A program made the position numbers and the translations under genes. Below, piece after piece: positions 39,764 through 48,722 of a stretch of 64,000 bases of DNA. A model generated the notes under the pieces. It did not search any database. It was not told the DNA's origin and saw nothing but the letters and a program-made list of their open reading frames with translations. The DNA comes from Pseudomonadota bacterium. Its GTDB lineage: Bacteria; Desulfobacterota; Desulfobulbia; Desulfobulbales; Desulfocapsaceae. Positions within the stretch are counted from its first letter, which is position 1; the number at the start of each line of letters is the position of its first letter. The stretch spans positions 1-64,000 of the forward strand of contig JAHJNL010000074.1 of NCBI GenBank assembly GCA_018820855.1, written 5' to 3'.

Positions 39764-40843
39764 CTATTTGATTTTATGTTTTTTTTCAGTGACATGAGGG
39801 ATCTTCATATAAAAACTGCTGCCCTCTCCCCGAATACTTTTGGCCCAAATAGTGCCGCCATGAGCCTCAGCTATTCCTTTAACAGCAGCCAAACCTAAGC
39901 CAAAGCCCGTACCTTCTCCATCTTTTTCATGCAGACTGAAAAAATAGTCGAAAATATACGGCAGCTTATCTTCCGCAATACCTTGTCCCTGATCCTTCAC
40001 CGTTATAAGAATAAAATCGCCGACACTTTTCAATTTAAGTTCTATCCTGCTGTTCTCAGATGAGTATTTTATGGCATTGTCCAGCAGATTACTGACTGCC
40101 CTTTCCAGTTCAACCCTATCGGCAATGACCCTGCTCACCCGGCTATCAGCTATGTAATCTATGTGTATGCTTTTTTGCATGGCCTTTACCTGAAAATCAA
40201 AAGCCAGTTCACGGAGCATGCTATTAAGATCACATATTCCATAAATGAGTTGCAGCTGGCCGGACTCAAGTCGGGAGACATCGAGAAAATGATGTATATA
40301 GCTGCCAAGCCTGTCTATTTCTCTTTTAATTGCTGTTACATATTTATGCTGTTTATCCGTCATCCTGCCAGCTTTTCCCTGAAGAAGACGCTGGAGGAAG
40401 CCCCCGGCAATAGATACAGGAGCCTTTAAATCATGAACAAATATGGAGACAATATTTTTCTTTTGTGCTTCCAGTTTTTTTGTTTCAGTTGCATCCCGGA
40501 AGATTTCAAATCCTGTTACAAACTGTTTATCTTCTGTCAATAAGGCCGAACTTGAAAGGAAGACAGGAACTCTTTCATTCCACTTTGTTATAATGAAGGC
40601 CTCCTGCTGTACCGAGTTCCTCTTTTCCTGCACACACTGAAGCAAGGGGCATTGCGTTTCACAGAGACTGCTTTGCAGTACCTGTGAGCACCTCTTGCCA
40701 ATCACCTCACCCCTCTGCCAGCCCGTCAGTCGTTCCGCCTCCTTATTAAACTCGACTATTCTAAACTCCTCATCCACCAGGAGCAGGCCCATGGGGAGAT
40801 TCGTCAACAGAAAATCTTGCAGTTGGTCTTTGGTCACATCCAT
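39764..40843 (-). CDS. Soluble PAS-domain sensor histidine kinase
   Basis: The 359-aa cytoplasmic kinase has no transmembrane segment. A PAS domain (about 10-125) contains CSQVLQSSLCETQCPLLQC, a Cys-rich pattern seen in PAS domains of anaerobes. HisKA follows with His in VSIFVHDLKAPVS, then HATPase_c with NLLDNAIKYSSE, DQGQGI and GFGLGLAAVKGI. The start ATG 40843 has AGGGG 7 nt upstream; the upstream extension is unsupported. No response regulator is adjacent. It sits inside the Hsp20/HtrA cluster, so a stress-sensing role is plausible but unproven. Confidence 0.88.
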   Translation of the reverse strand: MDVTKDQLQDFLLTNLPMGLLLVDEEFRIVEFNKEAERLTGWQRGEVIGKRCSQVLQSSLCETQCPLLQCVQEKRNSVQQEAFIITKWNERVPVFLSSSALLTEDKQFVTGFEIFRDATETKKLEAQKKNIVSIFVHDLKAPVSIAGGFLQRLLQGKAGRMTDKQHKYVTAIKREIDRLGSYIHHFLDVSRLESGQLQLIYGICDLNSMLRELAFDFQVKAMQKSIHIDYIADSRVSRVIADRVELERAVSNLLDNAIKYSSENSRIELKLKSVGDFILITVKDQGQGIAEDKLPYIFDYFFSLHEKDGEGTGFGLGLAAVKGIAEAHGGTIWAKSIRGEGSSFYMKIPHVTEKKHKIK

Positions 40844-40964
40844 GCAATTTCCCCTAGTCTCTTCTGAAACAGTTACAGCAATATGAAAAAAAGACATTTT
40901 GTCAGTCCCTCTCCACTGGCAAAGGGGAGGAACTGACAGAGAAATACAACAAAGGAGCAGCGTG

Positions 40965-41444
40965 CTATTTGATGGCTATTTTTTTCTTTTGGGCTTTACC
41001 GGATGTCGGCATCCGTATCTCCAAGACCCCATCCTTAAAGGAAGCATTGGCTTCGTCACTGTTTACATTCTCCGGCAAACGAAAAGTGCGGCGAAATGAG
41101 CCATATGAACATTCAACTCTATGGTAATCTTTCTTGTCGATCTTCTTCTCCTGCTTCTTTTCACCGGAGATAGTCATACGATTTTCACTGATATCAATAG
41201 TGATATCGCTTTTTTTAATACCTGGGAGTTCTGCCCTGACCACCACCTCCTTGCCTTCTTCAAAAACATCCACAGTCGGCGCAACCACCTCCATACTTGG
41301 CACTTGCATTTGTGGCCATTTGGGATAGCCAAAAAATGAGAATGGCTGATGAAAGATTTCATCAAAATATCTCTCCATTTCTCCAAATGGAGAGAGGACA
41401 TCCTCTTCTTTTTTGACAACCAATTCCGCTTTTTCTTTTCCCAT
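40965..41444 (-). CDS. Small heat shock protein, Hsp20 family (fourth copy)
   Basis: The 159-aa Hsp20 has an alpha-crystallin domain from about residue 50: VRAELPGIKKSDITIDISEN, MTISGEKKQEK, YGSFRRTFRLPENVNSDEANASFKDGVLEIRMP, ending KKIAIK (I-x-I). The strand is opposite to the other three copies. A good GAGGAGG SD lies just before the start (ATG 41444). An intrinsic terminator-like hairpin lies only about 27 nt upstream of the start, so it is either transcribed from a very close promoter or controlled by read-through. Confidence 0.93.
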   Translation of the reverse strand: MGKEKAELVVKKEEDVLSPFGEMERYFDEIFHQPFSFFGYPKWPQMQVPSMEVVAPTVDVFEEGKEVVVRAELPGIKKSDITIDISENRMTISGEKKQEKKIDKKDYHRVECSYGSFRRTFRLPENVNSDEANASFKDGVLEIRMPTSGKAQKKKIAIK

Positions 41445-41470
41445 TTCATACCTCCTCAGTATTGAATGAT

Positions 41471-41499
41471 AAAAAAACCTGACAAAAGCCTTTATCAGG
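41471..41499 (-). terminator. Terminator-like hairpin just upstream of the fourth Hsp20
   Basis: On the minus strand CCTGATAAA and TTTGTCAGG form a 9-bp stem with a GGCT loop, directly followed by seven T residues (plus 41471-41477). It lies 14 nt after the stop of the 41514-41855 frame and 27 nt before the Hsp20 start codon. It may end that upstream transcript, or attenuate Hsp20. Confidence 0.75.
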
Positions 41500-41513
41500 T
41501 CATGCAGAAACGA

Positions 41514-41855
41514 CTAATTACCTGTCGGGTATTTATACCGCAGGCCACATCCGGCAAAACAGCCGGGCAGTGACAGAGCAAGAGAGGAATTAACACCTTG
41601 ACCTTGAAAAAACGCTGTGCCGGATTCAGTCAGCACAGGGCACTGCCATTGCCCTTGCGGACTATGGAAGCAAACAAGAGGATGCTGAAAAGGATTATAC
41701 TTTCGAGAAACAGAGAACAAGAGAACAATGAGATGACCAGCCGGCTCCGGATTCAGGTTTATAAGGAACACAAGAGACAACCGGCGAGATCTGCTGAATA
41801 GTGCCGCAAGCTTTCCTGTCATTTCATATGCACCTGCACGCATACACAGTTCCAT
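41514..41855 (-). CDS. Possible small protein, 113 aa, unrecognised
   Basis: The frame starts MELCMRAGAYEMTGK with AAGGGAG about 5 nt upstream and ends 14 nt before an intrinsic terminator-like hairpin. The sequence has one moderately hydrophobic stretch (HLIVLLFSV) and four or five cysteines, including LPGCFAGCGL near the end. No family is recognised. The SD and terminator support a real transcript; codon use and composition are not convincing, so it may equally be a non-coding RNA or a chance frame. Confidence 0.3.
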   Translation of the reverse strand: MELCMRAGAYEMTGKLAALFSRSRRLSLVFLINLNPEPAGHLIVLLFSVSRKYNPFQHPLVCFHSPQGQWQCPVLTESGTAFFQGQGVNSSLALSLPGCFAGCGLRYKYPTGN

Positions 41856-42059
41856 GGCCACTCCCTTGAAGTTAACATAAACCCTTATTGAATGGCGTGA
41901 GCTCGAAAATTTCTAGCTCCTCTTGAACTCCTTATATTATATCACAGAAAAAGTGCATTTAAAAATATTATTCCGCTCATCCTCTCATCTCAGCATCACT
42001 TTTTTCAATCACAGTCATTGACAATCACATGGTGTATCTTGCGTATCTGAGAGGAGATT

Positions 42060-43715
42060 TCATTCCTTCTCCTCCCCCCAGCCACTCTGGCCTGCACCAT
42101 ATATGAGGAGATGCTCCCGGTAAGTGCCAAAACGACGTGAAAGAGAGACCTCGCTAAAAAATCTCTGGTTCTCATTGAAATGTTGCCAGGCTTCTTTGGC
42201 GGTCATCCCCTGACTGACAGAATACTTAAAGACAGGATGCAACATTGAGGACTTTTTATCTTCCCAGATCCGGTCGATAAAAAATTTTCGCGGTTCCCTG
42301 TAAATCAGTGCCCCCTCGACGAGGACAAATGTCCCGGCACTCAGGGCATGGATATTGTCCCTGTTACTGTCGATAAAGGTCAGGGTTTGTTGGAATTCTT
42401 CCATCGTTTCCGAAGGAAATCCGAAAAGGATAAAAACCAGGTTGTATATTCCGGCCTGTGCAGAGCTGCTGAGGACATTTTCAACCACACTAATATCGGT
42501 CCCCTTCAGCATCAGATCCAAAATCCGTTGACTTGCAGCCTCCACTCCCCACTGCAGAACGCGGCATCCTGAACGCTGAAGCAATGTGCAGATATCGGTG
42601 GTAAATTGCTGAACCGGTTTGGCATAGGCACCATAACGGACAACAATCCCCTCTTCAATTATCTGCCCGGCCAGTTTTTTAAAACGCTGTGGTGGAATCA
42701 TTTCATCATAGAAATAGAAAAAACTGCAGCCGTATTGTTTTTGCAGGAATTTGATTTCTGCCACGCAATCTTCAATCCTGCGAGTACGATAGTGAAGGGA
42801 AGTATGATGGTGGGTGCAGAAGGTGCACCTTCCCCAGGGACAACCGCGCGAGGTCATAAGAGGCAGCACCAGTTCCGGGGTCAGATATTCATCCAATTTA
42901 AAATGCGAAAAATCAGGAAAGGGTAGCGTCTCTATTTCGGCCAGGGCCGGCTCATTGATCCGCAGTTCATTGCCGTTGAAATAAATCAGATTCGGCACCT
43001 CGGCCAGATCAGCAGAATTTTCTGCCTGGCAGAGATGATAGAGACCAAGCTCCCCTTCACCCGGTATCAGGTAGTCAAAAAAATCTTTGAAAAAGATTTC
43101 GGGAGCACCCGCAGCTGTCTGCACGAGTGGTGCGACAAACAGTTTCTCCGGCATGGACATGACGCTGATTTTCGCTCCGCCCGCCACGATTTTGGCCTTG
43201 CTTCGTTTTTTTATCAGTTTGGCAAGCAGGGCAGCAAAAACAACTTGCTGCTGATACAAAATGGAAAATCCGACCAGATCAGGCCTGACAGCCAGCACCG
43301 GCCGGATCAAGTCTTCAAAAAAGGATTCTATTCTTTCCGGAATGTTTTGGCCAGCCAGAGCTTTTCCAGCCATTTCTGCCATAAACGCATTAAAAATATT
43401 TTCAAAGCTTAAAAAGATCGTGGCCCAATGATGATACTCCTTCAGGTCAGACTGGCCTGGCTGCCAGTTCCTGAGAAAGGAAACTGCCTGCTCAAGACGA
43501 TAAGCTGTTGTCTTTTCATCCCAGTTATAGAGGCGAATCCCGATAACCCCTTCTTTAATGCTATCAAGACTGTTCAGATAGTAATCCAGGCTGAGATCAA
43601 AGACGGAAACATCTACGGCCGGCACTCTTTTTTGCAGATAGGCAGAAAGGACTGCCGGTCCCAGAGGCGGACAAGTGGGATGGGTATGGGGAGAAGCGAT
43701 CAGGGCCAGTTTCAT
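42060..43715 (-). CDS. B12-binding-type radical SAM protein
   Basis: The 551-aa protein has an N-terminal region resembling a cobalamin-binding Rossmann domain (about 1-240, LALIASPHTHPTCPPLGPA at the start) and a radical SAM core from about residue 275. The cluster motif is SRGCPWGRCTFC, spacing CX4CX2C rather than CX3CX2C. YFYDEMIPP and QWGVEAASQRILDLM follow as in B12-dependent radical SAM enzymes. The substrate is unknown; such enzymes act as methyltransferases or ring-forming catalysts on peptides, lipids or cofactors. ATG 43715 is chosen (MKLALIA). It lies about 95 nt downstream of the AmrS-like gene on the same strand. Confidence 0.83.
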   Translation of the reverse strand: MKLALIASPHTHPTCPPLGPAVLSAYLQKRVPAVDVSVFDLSLDYYLNSLDSIKEGVIGIRLYNWDEKTTAYRLEQAVSFLRNWQPGQSDLKEYHHWATIFLSFENIFNAFMAEMAGKALAGQNIPERIESFFEDLIRPVLAVRPDLVGFSILYQQQVVFAALLAKLIKKRSKAKIVAGGAKISVMSMPEKLFVAPLVQTAAGAPEIFFKDFFDYLIPGEGELGLYHLCQAENSADLAEVPNLIYFNGNELRINEPALAEIETLPFPDFSHFKLDEYLTPELVLPLMTSRGCPWGRCTFCTHHHTSLHYRTRRIEDCVAEIKFLQKQYGCSFFYFYDEMIPPQRFKKLAGQIIEEGIVVRYGAYAKPVQQFTTDICTLLQRSGCRVLQWGVEAASQRILDLMLKGTDISVVENVLSSSAQAGIYNLVFILFGFPSETMEEFQQTLTFIDSNRDNIHALSAGTFVLVEGALIYREPRKFFIDRIWEDKKSSMLHPVFKYSVSQGMTAKEAWQHFNENQRFFSEVSLSRRFGTYREHLLIYGAGQSGWGEEKE

Positions 43716-43809
43716 GATTTGCCGCCTCACCCCACTTGCTTGTCAGACAAATCTTCTTGTCGGCCCTTAACAGATGCAGGGAGATCACCTTTCTCAGGGT
43801 GCCGAAAGA

Positions 43810-44823
43810 TCAACTCCATCTCCCCTCTATCTTTTGCCCGCAATCGCTGCAGCAGCCATCAGTTACCCGGTTCTGCCGGATACTGAAACCGAATCGGGTG
43901 ATCAATTCCGTGCCGCATGAAGGGCAGTAGGTGTTTTCACCGCCTTCACCGGGAACATTACCTTCATAGACAAAATGCAATCCCTCTTCAAGCCCGATAT
44001 CCCTCGCCCTGCGCAGGGTCTCTACCGGGGTGGGCTCACGGTCAGTCATCTTGTAGGTGGGATAAAAGGCGGTCACATGCCAGGGAATTCCGGGATCGAC
44101 ACTCTTGACAAACCTGGCTATATCACGCAGCTCTTGCGATGAATCATTGAGACCGGGAATAAGCAGAGTGGTTACCTCGACCCACACCCCGAGATCGTGC
44201 ATGAGTCGAACATTGTCCAGCACCGGCTGCAGCCTGGCCTTGCACACTTTTTTATAAAAATCATCGGTAAAGGCCTTGATATCGATGTTAATCCCGTCCA
44301 GCAGCGGGGCCAGATGGCGCGTCACTGCCGGGGCCATGTAGCCGTTGCTGACAAAGACATTTTTCAGCTTTTGCTCACGGGCTACTTTCGAACAGGCATA
44401 GGCAAATTCATAAAAAATTGTCGGCTCCACATAGGTGTAGCTGATACTGGCGCAATCCGCTGCAACCGCAGCCTCTACCACTGATTCAGGCGTCCGTTCC
44501 CTGCCGGTTATATCTCCGCCGTACAGATGAGGATATTGGGAAATATCGTAATTCTGACAGTGCAGACAGCGAAAGTTACAGCCCACAGTTGCGATGGAAT
44601 AGGAGCGGCTGCCGGGCAGGAATTGGAATAATGGTTTTTTTTCAATGGGATCAATATGTTCCGAAACGAGACGACCATACACCAGACTGTACAGCTTCCC
44701 GTCCCGATTTTCCCGCACCCCGCAGATGCCGCGCTTTCCTTCTTTGATATGACAATGATGGTTGCACAGTTCACAGATCACCTCGTTTTCCTTACCGATC
44801 TGATAAAACATTGCCTCCTGCAT
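43810..44823 (-). CDS. amrS: AmmeMemoRadiSam-type radical SAM enzyme
   Basis: The 337-aa protein resembles the radical SAM member of the AmmeMemoRadiSam group (relatives of pyruvate formate-lyase activating enzyme). It has an N-terminal Cys block CELCNHHCHIKEGKRGICGVREN, the radical SAM motif CNFRCLHC within GCNFRCLHCQNYDISQYP, DGINIDIKAFTDDFYKK, and a C-terminal zinc-ribbon CPSCG...CSDCG. SD GAGGAGGG lies 7 nt before ATG 44823. The usual partners, AMMECR1 and Memo proteins, are not adjacent here. The next gene in the same direction is a B12-type radical SAM protein. Biological role is unknown. Confidence 0.87.
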   Translation of the reverse strand: MQEAMFYQIGKENEVICELCNHHCHIKEGKRGICGVRENRDGKLYSLVYGRLVSEHIDPIEKKPLFQFLPGSRSYSIATVGCNFRCLHCQNYDISQYPHLYGGDITGRERTPESVVEAAVAADCASISYTYVEPTIFYEFAYACSKVAREQKLKNVFVSNGYMAPAVTRHLAPLLDGINIDIKAFTDDFYKKVCKARLQPVLDNVRLMHDLGVWVEVTTLLIPGLNDSSQELRDIARFVKSVDPGIPWHVTAFYPTYKMTDREPTPVETLRRARDIGLEEGLHFVYEGNVPGEGGENTYCPSCGTELITRFGFSIRQNRVTDGCCSDCGQKIEGRWS

Positions 44824-44984
44824 ATTTTCACCCTCCTCGGATATCCTGTTGTCCGGACAATCAGAATGTTACAGGCTGAAGCACCTCAGAACATGATTTA
44901 TTTCTGACACCCATCTCTCCAGCGATTCGTTCAGCTAAAAAGTACCCGCTTCATTTTCACCTTCCATGGAACTCTTTGTTGTCA

Positions 44985-45000
44985 TATAATATATTATAAT
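44985..45000 (+). promoter_or_regulatory. Possible -10 region(s) upstream of the BCAM0308-like gene
   Basis: Two perfect TATAAT boxes (44985-44990 and 44995-45000) lie in an AT-rich quasi-palindrome about 55-65 nt before the start. No good -35 box is seen, so activator-dependent or extended recognition is possible. Confidence 0.4.
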
Positions 45001-45053
45001 GCTCCCCGGTAGAAATGAACAGAGAAGGTTTACATATACAAGGAGGACGCTCA

Positions 45054-45539
45054 ATGGATAAGAGTCAATACGGACGACGCGACAGGCTCATGCAGGAAAA
45101 ACGCCACGACACCTACAGAGAAGACAAAAAATGGCCGGAACCGACGGCATGTACGGAATGCGACAGTGTGTACCTTGAAGGACGCTGGACCTGGTACGAG
45201 CCACCTTATAAAGCCAACAGGGTGCTCTGCCCCGCCTGTCAACGTATTGCAGAAAACTACCCTGCCGGTTACCTGGAGCTGAAGGGAGCTTTTTTCAAGC
45301 AACATCGAGAGGAAATGCTCAATCTCATAAACAACGAAGAAAAGCAAGAAAAAGCTGACCACCCCCTGGAAAGAGTCATGGCCATAGACGAGGAGGAAGA
45401 GGAACTCGTCCTCATAACAACCACCGGCATCCACATTGCCCGTCGTATCGGTGAGGCGATCTCCCGTGCCTACCAGGGTGACCTCTCATTCACCTATGGT
45501 GACGGTGAAAAAACGATTCGCATTTTCTGGAATAGATAG
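45054..45539 (+). CDS. BCAM0308-like zinc-ribbon protein
   Basis: The 161-aa soluble protein has a Cys4 zinc ribbon (CTECDSVYLEGRW ... VLCPACQRI), preceded by the conserved basic stretch RRDRLMQEKRHDTYRE and followed by NYPAGYLELKG, a pattern I recognise from BCAM0308-family proteins. The C-terminal part has a DEEEEELVLITTTGIHIARRI block. Function is unknown. AAGGAGG lies 7 nt before ATG 45054, which is preferred to an upstream in-frame ATG at 45015. Confidence 0.75.
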   Translation: MDKSQYGRRDRLMQEKRHDTYREDKKWPEPTACTECDSVYLEGRWTWYEPPYKANRVLCPACQRIAENYPAGYLELKGAFFKQHREEMLNLINNEEKQEKADHPLERVMAIDEEEEELVLITTTGIHIARRIGEAISRAYQGDLSFTYGDGEKTIRIFWNR

Positions 45540-45739
45540 CACCCGGACGGAAATGTGATAGTTCGGAGTCTTACGACTGTGCTTACCTGATCCAAGTCGA
45601 GGCACCCACAAAATTCAACCACAGCTATCTGACTGATATCACGAAGATTAAATTTTGCGGGGTAACAAAGAGTGAGGACAAAACAGCCATTCATGCATAA
45701 GCACTAGAGAACAGGCTGTGTTATCTGAGGAGGGCCCCC

Positions 45740-46960
45740 ATGCCAGTTACGCTGAAGCGCAGCCTCTCCCCGCTCCTCATCACCTTTTACGGACTGGGAA
45801 CCATTCTTGGTGCTGGCATCTATGTGCTGGTCGGAGAGGTGGCGGCCACAGCAGGACCGTACACGCCGCTTGCCTTTCTGATCGCCTCATTCATTGCTGG
45901 CTTTTCGGCCTTTTCCTTTGCCGAACTCAGTTCAAGGTTCCCGAAGAGTGCCGGTGAGGCGCTGTATACCCAGGAGGCTTTTGGCCACCGACTGTTGTCC
46001 ACCACAGTCGGTGTCATGGTCATATCCATCGGCGTAATTTCAGCCGCCACCATCTCCCGTGGTTTTACAGGCTACCTTCGTGTCTTTGTCGATGTACCCG
46101 ACTGGCTGGCCCTCTGCTCCCTGATAATCAGCCTTGGCCTCATCGCTTCCTGGGGAATCAGCGAGTCTGTGACAACCATCTCCCTCATGACCGCCATTGA
46201 GCTCTTCGGCCTCCTCTACATAGTGTGGATCTGTGGAGATGCATTTGCTGAGTTACCCGCAAGGTTGCCCGAGATGATTCCGCCATGGGAAGCCACAACA
46301 TGGGTAGCGATTTTCAGCGGTGCCTTTCTTGCCTTTTATGCCTATATCGGATTTGAAGATATGGTCAATGTGGCCGAAGAAGTCAGGAATCCGCAAAAAA
46401 ATATGCCGTTGGCCATAATTTCCTGTCTTGTTATCACCTCTCTTCTTTACATGGCGGTGGCATTGGTGACGCTGCTCTCTCTGCCCCTGGAGGAACTTGC
46501 CGGCAGCCATGCCCCTCTGGCACTGCTCTATCAACATAAAACAGGGAGTGCGCCAACACTTATCACCGCCATCAGTCTCTTTGCCGTGAGCAATGGTGCC
46601 TTGGTCCAGATCATCATGGGTGCCAGGGTGCTCTACGGCCTGAGCAGCCAGGGATGGCTACCGGAACCTCTGGGCAGGATCAACCCCCGGACCCGTACGC
46701 CGCTGCGAGCCACCTTTCTGCTCACCACACTTATTCTTATCATGGCGCTCTGGCTGCCCCTGGTAACCCTTGCCCGCCTCACCAGTTTAGTGACTCTTAC
46801 CGTCTTTGCCTGCATCAATATGGCGCTCATTGTCATCAAAGGCCGCACCCCCAGGCCGGAAAACTGCCTGATTGTGCCAATCTGGATACCCTGGATCGGT
46901 TTTTTCATCAGCGTGGTGATGATCCTGCTGGAGCTTACCAGACAATTTTTTTCCATGTAA
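45740..46960 (+). CDS. APC superfamily amino acid permease
   Basis: The 406-aa integral membrane protein has about 11-12 hydrophobic helices and the APC signatures FYGLGTILGAGIYVLVGEVA in TM1 and the TM6-type stretch FLAFYAYIGFEDMVNVAEEVRNPQK. It should import or exchange amino acids or amines using ion gradients; the substrate cannot be read from the sequence. A GAGGAGGG SD precedes ATG 45740. It ends 9 nt before dnaJ, so the two may be co-transcribed despite unrelated functions. Confidence 0.9.
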   Translation: MPVTLKRSLSPLLITFYGLGTILGAGIYVLVGEVAATAGPYTPLAFLIASFIAGFSAFSFAELSSRFPKSAGEALYTQEAFGHRLLSTTVGVMVISIGVISAATISRGFTGYLRVFVDVPDWLALCSLIISLGLIASWGISESVTTISLMTAIELFGLLYIVWICGDAFAELPARLPEMIPPWEATTWVAIFSGAFLAFYAYIGFEDMVNVAEEVRNPQKNMPLAIISCLVITSLLYMAVALVTLLSLPLEELAGSHAPLALLYQHKTGSAPTLITAISLFAVSNGALVQIIMGARVLYGLSSQGWLPEPLGRINPRTRTPLRATFLLTTLILIMALWLPLVTLARLTSLVTLTVFACINMALIVIKGRTPRPENCLIVPIWIPWIGFFISVVMILLELTRQFFSM

Positions 46961-46969
46961 CTTGAAGCC

Positions 46970-48079
46970 ATGCCTACATCCACAAAAGATTACTATGAAA
47001 CCCTCGGCGTTCCCCGAGACGCCGATGAAAAGGTGATCAAGAAGGCCTATCATAACCTGGCAATGGAATGGCACCCCGACCGCAACAAATCCCCGGAAGC
47101 AGGAGAGCGGTTTAAGGAGATAGCCACAGCCTATGCCATCCTCAAAGATCCGCAGAAACGGGCACGCTACGATCTTCAGGGCATGGAAGGCGTTGCCCAC
47201 TATACCTCGGAAGACCTCTTTGGCGGCCTTGATCTCGGCAATATCTTCGGTGACATGGGGTTTGGCTTTGGCGGCGGTTCCATCTTTGACAGAATGTTCG
47301 GCAGCAGAACCGCCCGTCCCCAACATGGACAAGACCTCAGGGTACAGATTGAGATACCGCTGGAAATGGTCAATGAGGGTGGCAGACAGGAAGTAGGAGT
47401 CAGCCATCCAGCGGCATGTTCCCTCTGTCATGGCTATGGAACCAAGTCCGGTACGCCACCGCCGTTGTGTAAATCCTGTAATGGCTCAGGCAGGAAAGTG
47501 TCAACCCGTGACCAGTCCGAGGGGAAACAGCAGATCAAGATACAGCAAATCAATGTCTGTCCGCACTGTCACGGAAAAGGCACCGAGATAACTGATCCCT
47601 GCCCTACCTGCGGCGGCTACGGCCAGGTGGAAAAGGAAGAAACCATTAAGGTGACCATTCCAGCGGGCATCGAGGATGGCGTAGTCCTGCGCGTTGCAGG
47701 TCACGGTCTGCCAGGTGACGGACCGGATATTTCCCCGGGCGACCTGCATGTCGTCGTAACGACGAGAAGCGATGGCCGCTTTCAACGTCGTGGCGCGGAT
47801 TTGTGGCGGGCAGAGACTATCACTGTCCCGGATGCCGTGCTGGGTACGACCAGAACTGTTCCAGGCCTTGGCGATAACTTAGCATTAACGATACCGCCCG
47901 GTACGCAGCCTGACGCGATCATCCAGCTCAAGGGCAAGGGATTGCCCCGTTTTCGTGGAAACGGGCGTGGCGATATCAATATCCGTATTCAGGTGCATGT
48001 CCCTGATACGCTCTCCAAAAAGGAGCGCAAGCTCTACGAACAACTCAGGGAATTAACTGATACAGACTTTAAAAAATAA
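46970..48079 (+). CDS. dnaJ: Co-chaperone DnaJ (type I Hsp40)
   Basis: The 369-aa protein has an N-terminal J domain (about 6-70) with the HPD motif in EWHPDRN, a Gly/Phe-rich segment, a zinc-finger domain with four CxxCxGxG repeats (CSLCHGYG, CKSCNGSG, CPHCHGKG, CPTCGGYG), and the C-terminal substrate-binding domain. It stimulates DnaK ATPase activity. It is unlinked from dnaK-grpE (20317-23024), and could be a second DnaJ or the only one; the window cannot tell. Confidence 0.96.
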   Translation: MPTSTKDYYETLGVPRDADEKVIKKAYHNLAMEWHPDRNKSPEAGERFKEIATAYAILKDPQKRARYDLQGMEGVAHYTSEDLFGGLDLGNIFGDMGFGFGGGSIFDRMFGSRTARPQHGQDLRVQIEIPLEMVNEGGRQEVGVSHPAACSLCHGYGTKSGTPPPLCKSCNGSGRKVSTRDQSEGKQQIKIQQINVCPHCHGKGTEITDPCPTCGGYGQVEKEETIKVTIPAGIEDGVVLRVAGHGLPGDGPDISPGDLHVVVTTRSDGRFQRRGADLWRAETITVPDAVLGTTRTVPGLGDNLALTIPPGTQPDAIIQLKGKGLPRFRGNGRGDINIRIQVHVPDTLSKKERKLYEQLRELTDTDFKK

Positions 48080-48081
48080 GA

Positions 48082-48690
48082 GTGCCTATGCCTTTCATTT
48101 CCGTGGATTTGCAAAAAGACTTCAGCGCTGCCGGTGGTGCCTGTTATCAGGATCGTCCCTGCGTGGATTTCATCCGGAAAATTTTCATCCCCCACTGCCG
48201 CAAGCACGGAATACAACTTGCTGAGATCGTCTCGGATTACAGGCAGCCTCGTCCGGGTCTCCCGTTTGCCCACTGTATACCCGGAACAGCGGGTTACGAA
48301 TCTGAACTCCCTGGTAATATTAAACATCCACAGGTCTGGATCAAGTGCATGCACTCACCCGTCTGGGTGCGTGAACATGGCGGATCGGCTGCGGAAGCGC
48401 CGGGAGAGCCCTACTCGGACCCCAAAGGCTTTACCAGCTGGCTGGCATCTATCATCGGGCCGCCAGATAACAGCAAGCCCATTGTCCTGATCGGTCTGAC
48501 CCTGGATTGCTGCGTCCTCTGCACTGCCCAGGAACTCTTTTTCCGAGGGTACCGGGTAGAATTCCTTACTGAAGCAGTGGACACCTACTGTGGCAGCCAG
48601 GAGGAGAAACATTCCCTTTTCCGTGTCCCTCTCGCCAATTGGGGCAAGGCAGTTTCCTGGCAGGAAATCAAGGAAAGAACGATTGGATAA
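48082..48690 (+). CDS. Isochorismatase-like cysteine hydrolase
   Basis: The 202-aa protein has the probable triad Asp in ISVDLQKDF, Lys in VWIKCMHS and Cys in GLTLDCCVLCTAQELFFRGY, matching nicotinamidase/isochorismatase-like cysteine hydrolases. Substrate unknown. It begins with GTG 48082 or ATG 48088, only 2-8 nt after dnaJ, and no SD is clear. The next gene is a phosphoribosyltransferase, so a salvage role involving nicotinamide or a base is conceivable, but this is only inference from neighbours. Confidence 0.8.
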   Translation: MPMPFISVDLQKDFSAAGGACYQDRPCVDFIRKIFIPHCRKHGIQLAEIVSDYRQPRPGLPFAHCIPGTAGYESELPGNIKHPQVWIKCMHSPVWVREHGGSAAEAPGEPYSDPKGFTSWLASIIGPPDNSKPIVLIGLTLDCCVLCTAQELFFRGYRVEFLTEAVDTYCGSQEEKHSLFRVPLANWGKAVSWQEIKERTIG

Positions 48691-48722
48691 TCCGGCATCC
48701 TAAAAGAGGCAGAAGAAACACC

